Assembly: GCA_026388095.1 (NCBI GenBank) | Contig: JAPLKL010000043.1 | Location: 1 to 64,000, forward strand | Origin: Elusimicrobiota bacterium | Lineage (GTDB): Bacteria > Elusimicrobiota > Elusimicrobia > UBA1565 > UBA9628 | Reading direction: 5' to 3' | Length of the DNA stretch: 64,000 nt | In this document: piece after piece, positions 9,034 to 17,505 of the stretch | How positions within the stretch are numbered: the first letter of the stretch is position 1 | How the letters are laid out: each line of letters opens with the position of its first letter | Position numbers and translations under genes: made by a program | Notes under the pieces: model-generated | Told to the model about the DNA's origin: nothing | Seen by the model: only the letters and a program-made list of their open reading frames with translations | The model's database searches: none

Positions 9034-9537
9034 CTAAGGCCCAGGAGCTTTCGCGAACCTCGTCCAAAAGCTTATGAGCCAGCCGAGCGCGAAGGCCACA
9101 TAGGCGATCAGGCTCTCGACCGGGTGATCGAGCTTCGTCGCCTGGCCGAGGTTGAAGCGGAACACCTGATGGAATATGTCGAAGAGCAGCAGGAAGGTCG
9201 CGGCGCCGAACCAGAGGAAGTAGGCGGTGATGACGGAGAAGGTCTCCTCCCGGCGCTGCGGCGCCAGCCAATAGCTCTTGTTGGGCAGGTTGATGCGGGA
9301 GTCCGGGTACTTGGGCAGCGACCAAGTCGTGGCCGAGAAGAGCAGGGCCAGCAGAGCGGCCGCGATGATGTCCGTCCAGACGAGCGCGCCTTTGGGCATC
9401 CAGCCGTTCGGGGCGCCGGAGGCGCCGAAGTGCGAGGCGACCCTCGCGGGCAGGAGCGGATGATAGTATAAGGCCTGGGCGACGCACAGGGCCCCTGTGC
9501 CCAGGAATACCATCAGAGGAAGCTTCCGTCCCGTCAT
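9034..9537 (-). CDS. DUF1648-type membrane protein
   Basis: 167 aa starting MTGRKLPLMVFLGT. The first segment with HPLLPARVASHFGASGAPNGW is the DUF1648 signature shared with SdpI-like immunity and membrane proteins (helix, then P-x-H-F-x-x-x-G-x-x-x-x-W). Three further hydrophobic segments follow. Function is unknown in most members. The start chosen is the ATG lying 7 nt downstream of TATGAT, rather than the ATG 12 nt further upstream. It is divergent from osmC with overlapping promoter elements. Confidence 0.75.
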   Translation of the reverse strand: MTGRKLPLMVFLGTGALCVAQALYYHPLLPARVASHFGASGAPNGWMPKGALVWTDIIAAALLALLFSATTWSLPKYPDSRINLPNKSYWLAPQRREETFSVITAYFLWFGAATFLLLFDIFHQVFRFNLGQATKLDHPVESLIAYVAFALGWLISFWTRFAKAPGP

Positions 9538-9543
9538 GTGTGA

Positions 9544-9552
9544 TATCATACT
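9544..9552. promoter_or_regulatory. Overlapping divergent -10 elements
   Basis: The palindromic core TGATATCA provides TATGAT on the minus strand (9545-9550, 7 nt before the DUF1648 ATG) and TATCAT or CATACT on the plus strand (9544-9552, about 20 nt before the OsmC ATG). Two polymerases could not bind at once, so the genes may be expressed alternately. The minus transcript would be leaderless and the plus transcript would carry a Shine-Dalgarno sequence. Confidence 0.45.
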
Positions 9553-9572
9553 TCACAAGTGAGGGGGTGGCT

Positions 9573-9974
9573 ATGGCAGTCAAGATCACGGCGCGATACA
9601 TGGGCGACGATACGGTGGAGCTGGAGCACGGTCCCAGCGGCAAGAAGATCCTGACGGACCTGCCCGCGGACAACGGGGGCCGGGGCCGGACCTTCTCGCC
9701 CACCGACCTGTTGGCCGCTTCGCTGTCTTCCTGCATCCTGACCATCATGTCCATGTCGGCGAAGAAGGACGGCCTGGACCTCAAGGGATCGTCGGTGGAA
9801 GTGGAGAAGGAGATGCAGTCCAGCCCCCGTCGCGTGGCGCGTTTCGTCGGCCGCATCGTGCTGCCGGCGCACCTGTCCTCGGCGCAGAAGGAGAAGCTCA
9901 AGGCCTACATCAAGGCCTGTCCGGTGGGCGGCAGCCTGCATCCGGACGTCAAGGTCGACCTTGCGGTCGAATGA
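9573..9974 (+). CDS. OsmC/Ohr family protein
   Basis: 133 aa. OsmC-family proteins are thiol peroxidases or structural relatives acting on organic hydroperoxides. The two reactive cysteines are present: SLSSCILTIMS near residue 55 and the KACPVGGSLHPDVKV segment near the C-terminus. The start is the ATG at 9573, behind GAGGGGG. This is the plain OsmC-like (YhfA-type) form rather than clearly Ohr. A hairpin-rich gap follows. Confidence 0.88.
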   Translation: MAVKITARYMGDDTVELEHGPSGKKILTDLPADNGGRGRTFSPTDLLAASLSSCILTIMSMSAKKDGLDLKGSSVEVEKEMQSSPRRVARFVGRIVLPAHLSSAQKEKLKAYIKACPVGGSLHPDVKVDLAVE

Positions 9975-10031
9975 CGGACCTCGCTGCGGAACCTTTGTGT
10001 GCACTGCCAGCAGACCGCATGCCGTCCTGAC

Positions 10032-10159
10032 ATTCCGACGGGCGAAGCCCGTCGGAATCCCGCGCACGGGGCGCGGAACAGATGAACTGTGTCCGGACAT
10101 AGTATGTCCCAGACACCCTCAGGGTGTCTGGGCGGGTTCCGGCGCTGCGCGCCGGAACC
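10032..10159. repeat. Triple perfect hairpin array with 17-nt palindromic element
   Basis: The 282-bp gap between osmC and the next gene holds three perfect hairpins: 10032-10058 (12-bp stem, GAA loop), 10108-10132 (12-bp stem CCCAGACACCCT with its complement) and 10135-10159 (11-bp stem, TGC loop). Between the first two lies CTGTGTCCGGACATAGT (10087-10103), found again at 39539-39555. The first hairpin may end osmC transcripts. I see no gene in this gap. Confidence 0.7.
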
Positions 10160-10256
10160 TCAGCAGCGGCAGATTCGGGTGAGGCCGAGATGGTCCCGTT
10201 CTCTAAGGAGGCCATAGGTTGAAGCTCCTATCCCGCCGGGGCATCGACCCCAAAGC

Positions 10257-10724
10257 ATGATCCCCGAGCGCATCGTCTCAGGCGGCCAGACCGGCGTGGA
10301 CCGGGCCGCGCTCGACGCGGCCCTGGAGGCGGGCCTGTCCTGCGGCGGCTTCGTGCCCAAGGGCCGCCGCGCCGAGGACGGTCCCATCCCGGAGCGCTAT
10401 CCGCTTCAGGAATGCGACACCCTTGACTACGCGGTGCGCACCGAGCTCAACGTCATCCATTCGGACGCCACGCTCATCCTCAATCGCGGCAAGCTCGACG
10501 GCGGAACCTCGGGCACCGTCGAATTCTGCCAGGAGCACGACAAGCCTTACAGCGTCGTGCAGCTTGAGCAAGTCTCGGTCGAGCAGGCCGCTCTCAGCAT
10601 CCGCTATTTCTTGTCCCAGGCCAAGCCCCGCACGCTCAACGTCGCCGGCCCGCGCGAGAGCAAGTGCCCCGGCATCCATCAGGCGACCTTGGACCTTTTG
10701 CGGCTGGTCCTGAGGCCTGGTTGA
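10257..10724 (+). CDS. Putative molybdenum carrier protein
   Basis: 155 aa with the pattern of the Rossmann-like putative molybdenum carrier family: IVSGGQTGVDRAALDAALE at the N-terminus, GGFVPKGRRAEDGPIPERYP, then RTELNVIHSDATLILNRG and GGTSGTVEF. Structures of this family resemble lysine-decarboxylase-like nucleotide-binding proteins; the in vivo role is not firmly established. The stop codon overlaps the TTG start of the transporter gene, so the two are translationally coupled. No other molybdenum gene is in the window. Confidence 0.8.
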   Translation: MIPERIVSGGQTGVDRAALDAALEAGLSCGGFVPKGRRAEDGPIPERYPLQECDTLDYAVRTELNVIHSDATLILNRGKLDGGTSGTVEFCQEHDKPYSVVQLEQVSVEQAALSIRYFLSQAKPRTLNVAGPRESKCPGIHQATLDLLRLVLRPG

Positions 10725-11611
10725 ACGGCCTGCTCTACGGCCTGCTCTGCCTGATCTGGGGCTCGACCTGGGCGGGCATCAAGTTCGGCATCGACGGCGT
10801 GCCGCCGCTGCTCGGCGCCGGCCTGCGCTTCGCCCTGGCCGCCGCGGTGCTCGCGCCCATGGCCTGGGCGCGGCCCCGCCGCGCCCTGACCCCGGACGAC
10901 AAGGCCGCCATCTCTTCCTGCGGCTTCATGGGCTTCACGGTCTCCTATGCCGCGGTCTACTGGGCCGAGCAGTACATCGCCAGCGGCCTGACCGCGATCC
11001 TTTACTGCACCATGCCGCTCTTCGTCGCGGTGCTGAGCGCCTACTGGACCAAGGCCGAGAGGCTCGGAGCGCGCACGCTGGCCGGCATCGGCGTGGGCAT
11101 GGCGGGCACCGTGATCCTGTTCTGGCCCGCGGGGGGCCTGGAGCGGCGGCAGTGCGCGGGCATGCTGGCCGCCTTGGCCGGCAGCCTCGCCTCCGCCGTC
11201 AACCTGGTCACCATGAAGAAGCGCTCCCGGCATACGGACATCTACGTGCTCAATTGCGTCGGCATGGCCATCGGCTCGGCCTGCCTGCTGGGGCTCAGCG
11301 CGCTCAGCGAGTCCTACTCGGGCCTGCGCTGGTCGCAGTCCAACGTCATCGCCTTGGTCTATCTCTCGCTGTTCGGCTCGGTGGCAGCCTTCCTGAGCTA
11401 CTACCACCTCATCAAGACCATGGACGCCACGCCTTTGAGCCTGATCTCGCTCATCATCCCTATCGTGGCCGTGGTCCTGGGCTGGGCTTTCCTCGGCGAG
11501 AAGGTGACGGCCGCCACCGGCGCGGGCATCGCCACCATCCTGGCGGGAGTCTGCATCGCGGTCCTGCCGGCGCGCCGGCCCAAGACGCCGGCTCAGCCGG
11601 CGGGCGTGTAG
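10721..11611 (+). CDS. EamA/DMT-family transporter
   Basis: Ten-helix drug/metabolite transporter, about 296 aa, with two EamA repeats: an N-terminal LLCLIWGSTWAGIKFGIDG and a second repeat ending in LIPIVAVVLGWAFLGEKVT. The likely start is the TTG at 10721, because TTGA overlaps the upstream stop codon and the next residues enter helix 1 at once. An upstream ATG would add a non-hydrophobic tail inside the previous gene. Substrate unknown. Its last 19 nt overlap the 3' end of the convergent gene. Confidence 0.85.
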   Translation: MNGLLYGLLCLIWGSTWAGIKFGIDGVPPLLGAGLRFALAAAVLAPMAWARPRRALTPDDKAAISSCGFMGFTVSYAAVYWAEQYIASGLTAILYCTMPLFVAVLSAYWTKAERLGARTLAGIGVGMAGTVILFWPAGGLERRQCAGMLAALAGSLASAVNLVTMKKRSRHTDIYVLNCVGMAIGSACLLGLSALSESYSGLRWSQSNVIALVYLSLFGSVAAFLSYYHLIKTMDATPLSLISLIIPIVAVVLGWAFLGEKVTAATGAGIATILAGVCIAVLPARRPKTPAQPAGV

Positions 11612-12168
11612 AGGATCTCGACGGATTTGGCCGGCCGGGCGCACAGGGAGCTGCCGTCCATGAGAAAGCCCCGCACCACGGGCCGGGCCGGCAGGATATG
11701 GCCCGCGGCATCGATGTCCACGTAGACCGCGGCGAAAGCCAGGTTCAGCTCGCCGCAGGCCGCCGGCTTCTCATGGGACCATATCTCCGCCACGACGTTC
11801 CAGCCGTCGGCCTCGCGCGCTCCCCCGCTCACATGGAAGCGCCCGGAGGACGGCTCGCCTTCCACCATGAGGGCCCCCTTGTCGCTGAACGGCAGGTCCC
11901 AGCCCGACTCCACGGCCACGCCGGCGCGCTTGATGCAGATCCGCAACGGCAGGCCCAAGGCGTCGGCTTCGGCTTGCGGCGGGCGCGTCCAGCAGGCGTT
12001 CACCTCGGAGTAGGTCTCGCGCGGGGTCGGAGACGCCGCGGGCGCCTGGGACTCGGCGCGCGCGGGGACGACGGCCGCAGCGGCCTGGGAGAAGGCTTCC
12101 TCCAGGGATGGGGCGGCGAGGAGCGGCGTGCACAGGAACAGGGCGGAAAGCGAGAGCAGGGTTTTTAT
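11593..12168 (-). CDS. Hypothetical secreted protein with unusual start (AUA)
   Basis: About 191 aa. An excellent signal peptide, KTLLSLSALFLCTPLLAA, begins directly after an ATA codon at 12168, with no ATG, GTG or TTG close enough to give a normal n-region. ATGs at 12246, 12252 and 12300 would add 26 or more unrelated residues. TGTTATCAT (12178-12186 complement, extended -10) ends 9 nt before the ATA, the same geometry as leaderless genes here. Either AUA initiates or the ATG mutated and the gene is dying. The mature part has several cysteines and no recognised family. Function unknown. Confidence 0.5.
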   Translation of the reverse strand: MKTLLSLSALFLCTPLLAAPSLEEAFSQAAAAVVPARAESQAPAASPTPRETYSEVNACWTRPPQAEADALGLPLRICIKRAGVAVESGWDLPFSDKGALMVEGEPSSGRFHVSGGAREADGWNVVAEIWSHEKPAACGELNLAFAAVYVDIDAAGHILPARPVVRGFLMDGSSLCARPAKSVEILYTPAG

Positions 12169-12262
12169 AGTGGAGCTATGATAACATGATTCCGGCTGGC
12201 CGCTTTGGGTCTCCAGTCCCCGCCCGGAGGGGTCCAAATGGCCCATGGTCATCAATGGGCTA

Positions 12263-12271
12263 TGATATAAT
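12263..12271 (+). promoter_or_regulatory. Extended -10 promoter of membrane histidine kinase
   Basis: TGATATAAT is a full-consensus extended -10 (TGn-TATAAT). It ends 21 nt before a TTG and 27 nt before the ATG of the kinase, giving a short leader. No clear -35 is visible, as expected for extended -10 promoters. Confidence 0.6.
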
Positions 12272-12298
12272 AATGTTTTCAGGCGAAACTTCTTGTCC

Positions 12299-14251
12299 AT
12301 GATCCTCCTGCTCCTGCAGTTCTCGAAGCTGGCCGGAACCGGCGCCGTCGCGCTCGGCAGCTTCATCCTTTTCTGCTGGCTCGCGAATCACAACGCGCTG
12401 CTCAAGCTCCCCGCAGGCTTGCTCGCCGTGCACCCGGCTACGGCGATCCTGTTCATATTGGCGGGGGTTTCGCTGCGCCTTTCCGGTCTGACCTCTGTCC
12501 GGTGGCGGCGCGCCGGGCAGCTGTGCGCAGGCTTGCTGGTCTTCATCATCATGGCCGTGCCGGTCAGCTGGTTCGAACGGTTCTTCCGCGGGCCGGGGAG
12601 CGCCATGATGCAGTTGGATCCCCTGGCCTCCCTGAGCCTGCTCGGGGCTGGATTGGCATTGATCGCCCTGGACGTCGAGTGGCCGCGCGGGTTCTGGCCG
12701 GCCCAGTACTTGTGCATCGCGGGCCTGTCTTTAGGGTTGTTGACGCTGGTCGGATACGGCTACGGGATCAAGCCCTTGCTGCACCAAGCCCTTTCCTTCG
12801 ACGTGATGCAGCTCAACATCGCCCTGACCATCGCCATCCTGAATCTCGGCATACTGTGCGTCCGGCCCGACCGGGGGCTCATGGCCCTGGCCATCAGCCA
12901 GGGCCCCGGCGGCTCGACCGTGCGGGTGCTGCTGCCGGCGATGATCATCATACCCACCGGCCTCGCGGCGATCCGGTTGGCCGCGGCGAACACCGGCCTG
13001 TACTACAGCGTCTCGGGCTCCACGACCTTCGGCCTGGCCAACCTGCTGGTCTTCGCCATCCTGATCTGGTGGAATGCCGCCTCGCTGCAGCGGATCAGCG
13101 CCGAGCAGAATCGGGCCAAGCAGCAGGCCGAGGCGCTCCTGTTCTCCATCAGCGACGGCATCCTGATGCTCGACGAGAAGGGCCTCATCCAGCTCGCCAA
13201 CCGCCGGCTGCGCGAGTTCCTGGACTTGAGCCCGGCCCTGAACATCGAAGGCAAGAGCCTGCGCGAGGTCATGCCTGACTCGCGCCTGCGCGAGGCGGTG
13301 CTCCAGGCCTGCGCCGAGCCTCGTCCGAACGTCTTCCGGGAAATCGACCTTTCGACGGAGGAGAGGCGCCGCTACCTGCGCATCAGCGCGGTGCCGGTCG
13401 TGGCCCCGGCGACCGGCGCGACGCTGGGGGTGATCACGGCCGTGCGCGACGCCACTTTCGAGAAGGACCTCGACAAGATGAAGGAGGACTTCCTCCACGA
13501 CATCACCCATGACCTGCGCAATCCCGTCGGCTCGGCCATGGGCTTCGTGGACGTGCTCCTCAAGGGCACGGTCGGCGAGCTCAACCCCGAGCAGAAATCG
13601 ATGCTGGCCTCCGTCAGACGCTCGGCCAGCCGCCTGATGGGCATGATCAACAACATCCTGGACATCGCCAAGATGGATTCGGGCCGCATCCAGATGGACC
13701 TGCGCCCCGCTTCGCTGACCGCCATCGCCGGCCGCGCGGTCGCCGAGATGGCGCCCCTGGCCCGGCCCAAGAACATCAAGCTGGCTCTGGAGACCGTCGA
13801 AGACCATGTCGTCACGGCCGATGCGGAGCTCTTGCTGCGGGTGGTGGTCAACCTGGTGGGCAACGCCATCAAGTTCACGCCCGAGGCGGGGGTGGTGACG
13901 GTGCGCGTCACGGACAAGGGGCCGGCGGCGGAGCTCGAGGTCGCCGACACGGGCGAAGGCATTCCGCTCGAGGACCAGACGCGCATATTCCAGAAATTCG
14001 AGCAGGTGGCGCGGCAGAGGCGCGGGGGCACGGGGCTGGGTCTGGCCATAGCCAAGTTCTTTGTGGAGGCGCACCGCGGCCGCATCTGGGTGGATTCGCA
14101 GGAGGGCAAGGGTTCGCGCTTCACCTTCACCATCCCCAAGGGTCTGGCGCACGACAAAGACGGGGCCGTGGTCTTGGGACCTGCGCCTGCGCCGCCGCCG
14201 GGCCAGGCCAAGAAGAGCCCTCAGGGCACGGAGCAGGCCAAGCCCTGTTGA
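12299..14251 (+). CDS. Membrane sensor histidine kinase with PAS domain
   Basis: About 650 aa. Residues 1-260 hold roughly eight hydrophobic segments (MASE-like sensor region, unnamed). A PAS domain follows (SISDGILMLDEKGLIQLANR). HisKA has FLHDITHDLRNPVGSAMGFV, and HATPase has NLVGNAIKFT, VADTGEGI and GGTGLGLAIAKFFVEAHRG. The C-terminal tail is Pro/Ala-rich. No partner regulator is adjacent. The start could be the TTG 6 nt upstream. The last 31 nt overlap the convergent activase gene. Confidence 0.88.
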   Translation: MILLLLQFSKLAGTGAVALGSFILFCWLANHNALLKLPAGLLAVHPATAILFILAGVSLRLSGLTSVRWRRAGQLCAGLLVFIIMAVPVSWFERFFRGPGSAMMQLDPLASLSLLGAGLALIALDVEWPRGFWPAQYLCIAGLSLGLLTLVGYGYGIKPLLHQALSFDVMQLNIALTIAILNLGILCVRPDRGLMALAISQGPGGSTVRVLLPAMIIIPTGLAAIRLAAANTGLYYSVSGSTTFGLANLLVFAILIWWNAASLQRISAEQNRAKQQAEALLFSISDGILMLDEKGLIQLANRRLREFLDLSPALNIEGKSLREVMPDSRLREAVLQACAEPRPNVFREIDLSTEERRRYLRISAVPVVAPATGATLGVITAVRDATFEKDLDKMKEDFLHDITHDLRNPVGSAMGFVDVLLKGTVGELNPEQKSMLASVRRSASRLMGMINNILDIAKMDSGRIQMDLRPASLTAIAGRAVAEMAPLARPKNIKLALETVEDHVVTADAELLLRVVVNLVGNAIKFTPEAGVVTVRVTDKGPAAELEVADTGEGIPLEDQTRIFQKFEQVARQRRGGTGLGLAIAKFFVEAHRGRIWVDSQEGKGSRFTFTIPKGLAHDKDGAVVLGPAPAPPPGQAKKSPQGTEQAKPC

Positions 14252-15064
14252 GCGAAGGTGCGGGCCGCCGCCTCGGTCCTTCCGCCTAGAGGGTCCGCGT
14301 CCGGCAGGCAGGCGGGCGCGCGGCCGAGCCCCTCCCACTTGCCCAGCCCCAGGGGATGGTACGGGATCAGTTCGATCCTCCCGAGCTTGAGCTCATGGAG
14401 CAGCCCGGCCAGGGCCGAAAGGTTCTCCGGGGTGTCCGAGATGCCCGGCACCACGGTCAGACGGGGCACGAGTCTTCCTGGACAAAGGCCGGCGAGAAAC
14501 CGGAAATTGTCCAGGATCAGCCGGTTGTCTTGCCCGGTGAGCCGGCGATGCCGCTCCGGGTCCAAGACCTTCAGATCGAACAGAAAAAGATCCACGGCCG
14601 GCTCCAGGGCCGCTAGGGTCCCGGGCTGGGCCTGCCCGCAGGTCTCCACGGCGCAGTGTATGCCGCGGCCGCGGCAGCCGGCCAGCAATTCCCCCAGGAA
14701 TACCGCCTGGGAAAAAGGCTCTCCTCCCGAGAAAGTGACGCCGCCTCCGGAGTTGCGGTAGAAGTCCCGGTCGCGCTCGATCTCGTCGAGCAGTTCCTCC
14801 GCCGCGACTTCGCGGCCGACCAGGCCCAGGGCGCCGCTCGGGCAGGCCTCCACCGCGGCCAGATCCGGGGATGCCGCGGCGCAGCGGCCGCAGGCGACGC
14901 AGAGCCCGGGCCTGCGCATGAGCTCGGGCCGGGCTTGCTGGGATTCGGGGTTGCAGCACCAGGCGCAGCTCAGCGGGCAGCCCTTGAGGAAGACCAAGGA
15001 CCGTATGCCCGGCCCGTTCGTGGACCGCGTAGCGCTGCAGGTCGAAGATCCGGCCGCGGCTCAC
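14221..15064 (-). CDS. Glycyl-radical enzyme activase (radical SAM), with apparent +1 frameshift
   Basis: Makes the glycyl radical on the enzyme encoded upstream. Translation probably starts at the GTG that overlaps the enzyme's stop codon (GTGA). The first frame gives RIFDLQRYAVH, then the match to the consensus HDGPGIRSLVFLKGC continues only in another frame, with one extra T (plus strand) at about 15017-15018. After that come the radical-SAM CPLSCAWCCNPE cluster motif, a ferredoxin-like CVACGRC...C insert typical of activases of non-PFL enzymes, and GGGVTFSGGEP. The single-base shift is either a sequence error or a real inactivating change. The 3' end overlaps the convergent kinase gene by 31 nt. 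Confidence 0.85.
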
Positions 15065-17505
15065 AGCCCGTGCTCGGTGCGCCAGATGACCTGGTCCTGC
15101 AGGGCCCGGCTCATCTCCACCCAGTAGGCGGAGAAGCCGGCCACGCGCACGACCAGGTCCCGGTAGGCCTCGGGCCGCTTCTGGGCGTCGCGCAGCATGC
15201 GCGAGTCCACCACGTTGAACTGCACGTGGAAGCCCGGGCCTTCGAAGTAGGTCTTGATGAAGGCCAGCAGGTTGCGCGAGCCGTTGTCTCCGCGCAGGGC
15301 CGAGGGATGGAATTTGAGGTTGAGCAGGCCGCCCCGGATCAAGGTATGGTCCACCTTGGAGCTGGAGCGCGCGACCGCGGTCGGGCCCTGGACGTCGGTC
15401 CCGGGGAAAGGCGAGGTGACCCCGTCGGCCAGGGGCTCGCCCGCGCGCCGGCCGTCCGGAAACGCCCCGCAGGCTTTGCCGAAGGGCACCGGCGTGGAGA
15501 TGGCGAGCATGGAGGGATCGTAAGGCTCGCCCAGGTAGTTGTCCTGGCCGGGGACCCAGCGGCAGTACTCGGCGAAGAGGTCGAGGAATATGGAATCGGC
15601 CCGGTCGTCGTCGTTGCCCCACTTGGGCGCGGCCAGGGCGCGCTTGCGCAGGGCTTCGTGCCCCTTCCAGTCCGCGGCGAGAGCGGTCTTGAGCTCTCCG
15701 AGGCCGCAGGCCTTGTCCTCGAAGCAGAGCTTGCGGATGGCGGCGAAGGAGTTGGCCACGTTGACCAACCCGGAGGAGAGCGTGGTGGGGGTGCGGTTGA
15801 GCCGCGCGCCGCCGTCGTCCATGCACAGGCCTCGGCCGAGGCAGTCCTGGACGAACACGGAGCAGAAGACCAAGGGCACGGTGTCCCGGTGCGCGGCCAT
15901 CGCGTAGTTCCAGTATTGCTGCCAGCGCCGCACCGAGACGCGCATCTTGTCGAGGTAGGAGTCGCGCAGGTCGGCGTAGCTCTTGGGGGAGCGGGGCGCG
16001 AAGAGGCGCGCGCCGGTCACGGGGTCCGCGCCGTCGTTGAGGGTGAGGTCGAGGAGCTTGCCGTGGTTGACGAAGCCGGCCTGCACCACCCCGTAGGACA
16101 TGCCCTGCAGGACCGGCTCGGTGCAGCCGCCCATGGCCGCGTGCTTGCGCACGGTCGCGACGGGGAGCCCGCTGGTCCGGGTCTCGTGGCGGATATAGGT
16201 CTTGAGGTTGAAGAATGCGGGGTAGCCGACGCCGGTCTTGACGCATGCGGCGGCTTTGAGCAGGAAGCGCTCGGAGAGGGAGTCGTCGTGCCACACCGAG
16301 AGCGTGGGCTGGGTCATCTGCATGCGGATCTGGGCGTCCAGGATGGCCAAGGACAGCTCATTGTCGGCCGGCTTGCCGTCCGCGTCCAGGCCGCCCAGGA
16401 TGAGGTTCTGGTAGAGGTTGCCGTGGCCCAGGCCCTGCCAGCTGAGGCTGGCGAGGTATTCGATCTGGGTCATCTTGACGAAGAGCTCCTCGAAGAGCTC
16501 CACGGCTTGGGCGTAGCCGGCGCCTCGGTAATACGGCAAAAGGGTCTGGTCCAGGCGGCCCGGAGAATAGCCCAGGTGCGAGCCTTCCAGATGGCCCAGG
16601 AGATAGGTGAACCAGAAGGACTGCACCGCCTCCTGGAGATCGCGCGGCGGCAGGGCCGGGACGCGGCGGCAAGTCTCGGCCAGCCGCCCCAGCCCCAGCC
16701 GGGCCGCCTCGTCGGCGTAGTGGCCCGCGAAGGCCAGAGCCCCTTGAAGGACCCGCTTGGAGGCGCGCCAGAACTGCAATTTCCCGGTCTCCTGCATGCG
16801 GCCGGGCCGCCAGGAGCTCAGGCGTTCATCGATCTCCTCGATCGTCCTGAGGTAGCCTTTGGCCAGCGCAGTCTCGAAATCGAGGATCAGGCGGCCTTCA
16901 GGGCAGGGCTCGTGGGGGGCCGTGTAGAGGCCGACCGCCCAGCCTTGCTCGATGAAGCCCGCGTCCGGGAAATGGGCCTTCCAGAGCCTCTCTCCCGCGG
17001 ACATGAAGTCCTTGTGCTCCCAATACGAGCAGGACTCGCGCAGGGACTCGTAGTCTTCCGGCGAGATGAGGAACTTGCCCGAGAAGACCCGGCAGCCTTC
17101 CTTCTCGGCCTGGGCCAGAGCCCCGGCTATGCCTCCGCCCTGGCCCTGATCGACGTGCTTCTGCTGGGCGTCCTGTTCCTGGCGGCGCATCTCTTTGAGG
17201 AAGGGACCAGCCGCGTAGTTGGCGTAGGGGATGGCGCCGCGGATGAAGCGGGTCTTGTTGGCCGCGATCTCGTCCTGCGCATGGATGACCGGGGTCAGCC
17301 GCTCCAGGGCATAGGCGTGGTCTTCGGCCCGGCGCTCCAGGACCGGCAGGCCGTCGGTCCGGCGGTGCGACTCGGTGAGCAGGCGGATGTATTCGACGTC
17401 CACGCGCAAAGGCGCTTCGAGATAGCGCTTCTTGAGCAGCGCGGTGCGCGGGGTGGAGGGGCTGGCCGCGACCTCCCTGGGGCAGTATCCGGTCTCCGCT
17501 ACCAT
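15061..17505 (-). CDS. Glycyl-radical enzyme (PFL-like family, substrate unassigned)
   Basis: 814 aa, full family length. The radical-bearing glycine is Gly790 in VVRVAGFSAYWVEMS and the catalytic cysteine is Cys461 in MGGCTEPVLQG. A single Cys followed by x-Glu (GCTEP) is the pattern of dehydratase/decarboxylase/lyase members. Pyruvate formate-lyase has two adjacent cysteines, so PFL proper is unlikely. The enzyme is oxygen-sensitive and implies anaerobic metabolism. ATG overlaps the stop of the EF-hand gene (ATGGTAG) and its own stop overlaps the activase GTG, so all three are coupled. No microcompartment genes are visible. Substrate cannot be assigned by eye. Confidence 0.9.
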   Translation of the reverse strand: MVAETGYCPREVAASPSTPRTALLKKRYLEAPLRVDVEYIRLLTESHRRTDGLPVLERRAEDHAYALERLTPVIHAQDEIAANKTRFIRGAIPYANYAAGPFLKEMRRQEQDAQQKHVDQGQGGGIAGALAQAEKEGCRVFSGKFLISPEDYESLRESCSYWEHKDFMSAGERLWKAHFPDAGFIEQGWAVGLYTAPHEPCPEGRLILDFETALAKGYLRTIEEIDERLSSWRPGRMQETGKLQFWRASKRVLQGALAFAGHYADEAARLGLGRLAETCRRVPALPPRDLQEAVQSFWFTYLLGHLEGSHLGYSPGRLDQTLLPYYRGAGYAQAVELFEELFVKMTQIEYLASLSWQGLGHGNLYQNLILGGLDADGKPADNELSLAILDAQIRMQMTQPTLSVWHDDSLSERFLLKAAACVKTGVGYPAFFNLKTYIRHETRTSGLPVATVRKHAAMGGCTEPVLQGMSYGVVQAGFVNHGKLLDLTLNDGADPVTGARLFAPRSPKSYADLRDSYLDKMRVSVRRWQQYWNYAMAAHRDTVPLVFCSVFVQDCLGRGLCMDDGGARLNRTPTTLSSGLVNVANSFAAIRKLCFEDKACGLGELKTALAADWKGHEALRKRALAAPKWGNDDDRADSIFLDLFAEYCRWVPGQDNYLGEPYDPSMLAISTPVPFGKACGAFPDGRRAGEPLADGVTSPFPGTDVQGPTAVARSSSKVDHTLIRGGLLNLKFHPSALRGDNGSRNLLAFIKTYFEGPGFHVQFNVVDSRMLRDAQKRPEAYRDLVVRVAGFSAYWVEMSRALQDQVIWRTEHGL

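Noticed and set aside
14393-16294. Long open frame across the activase and the glycyl-radical enzyme (633 codons)
   Set aside because: Arginine/proline/alanine-rich shadow of the real genes in another frame; only its small piece RIFDLQRYAVH is meaningful, as the start of the frameshifted activase.
15061-17505. Calling the glycyl-radical enzyme pyruvate formate-lyase
   Set aside because: The active site has a single Cys followed by Thr-Glu-Pro instead of the Cys-Cys pair, and the activase has an extra iron-sulfur insert.
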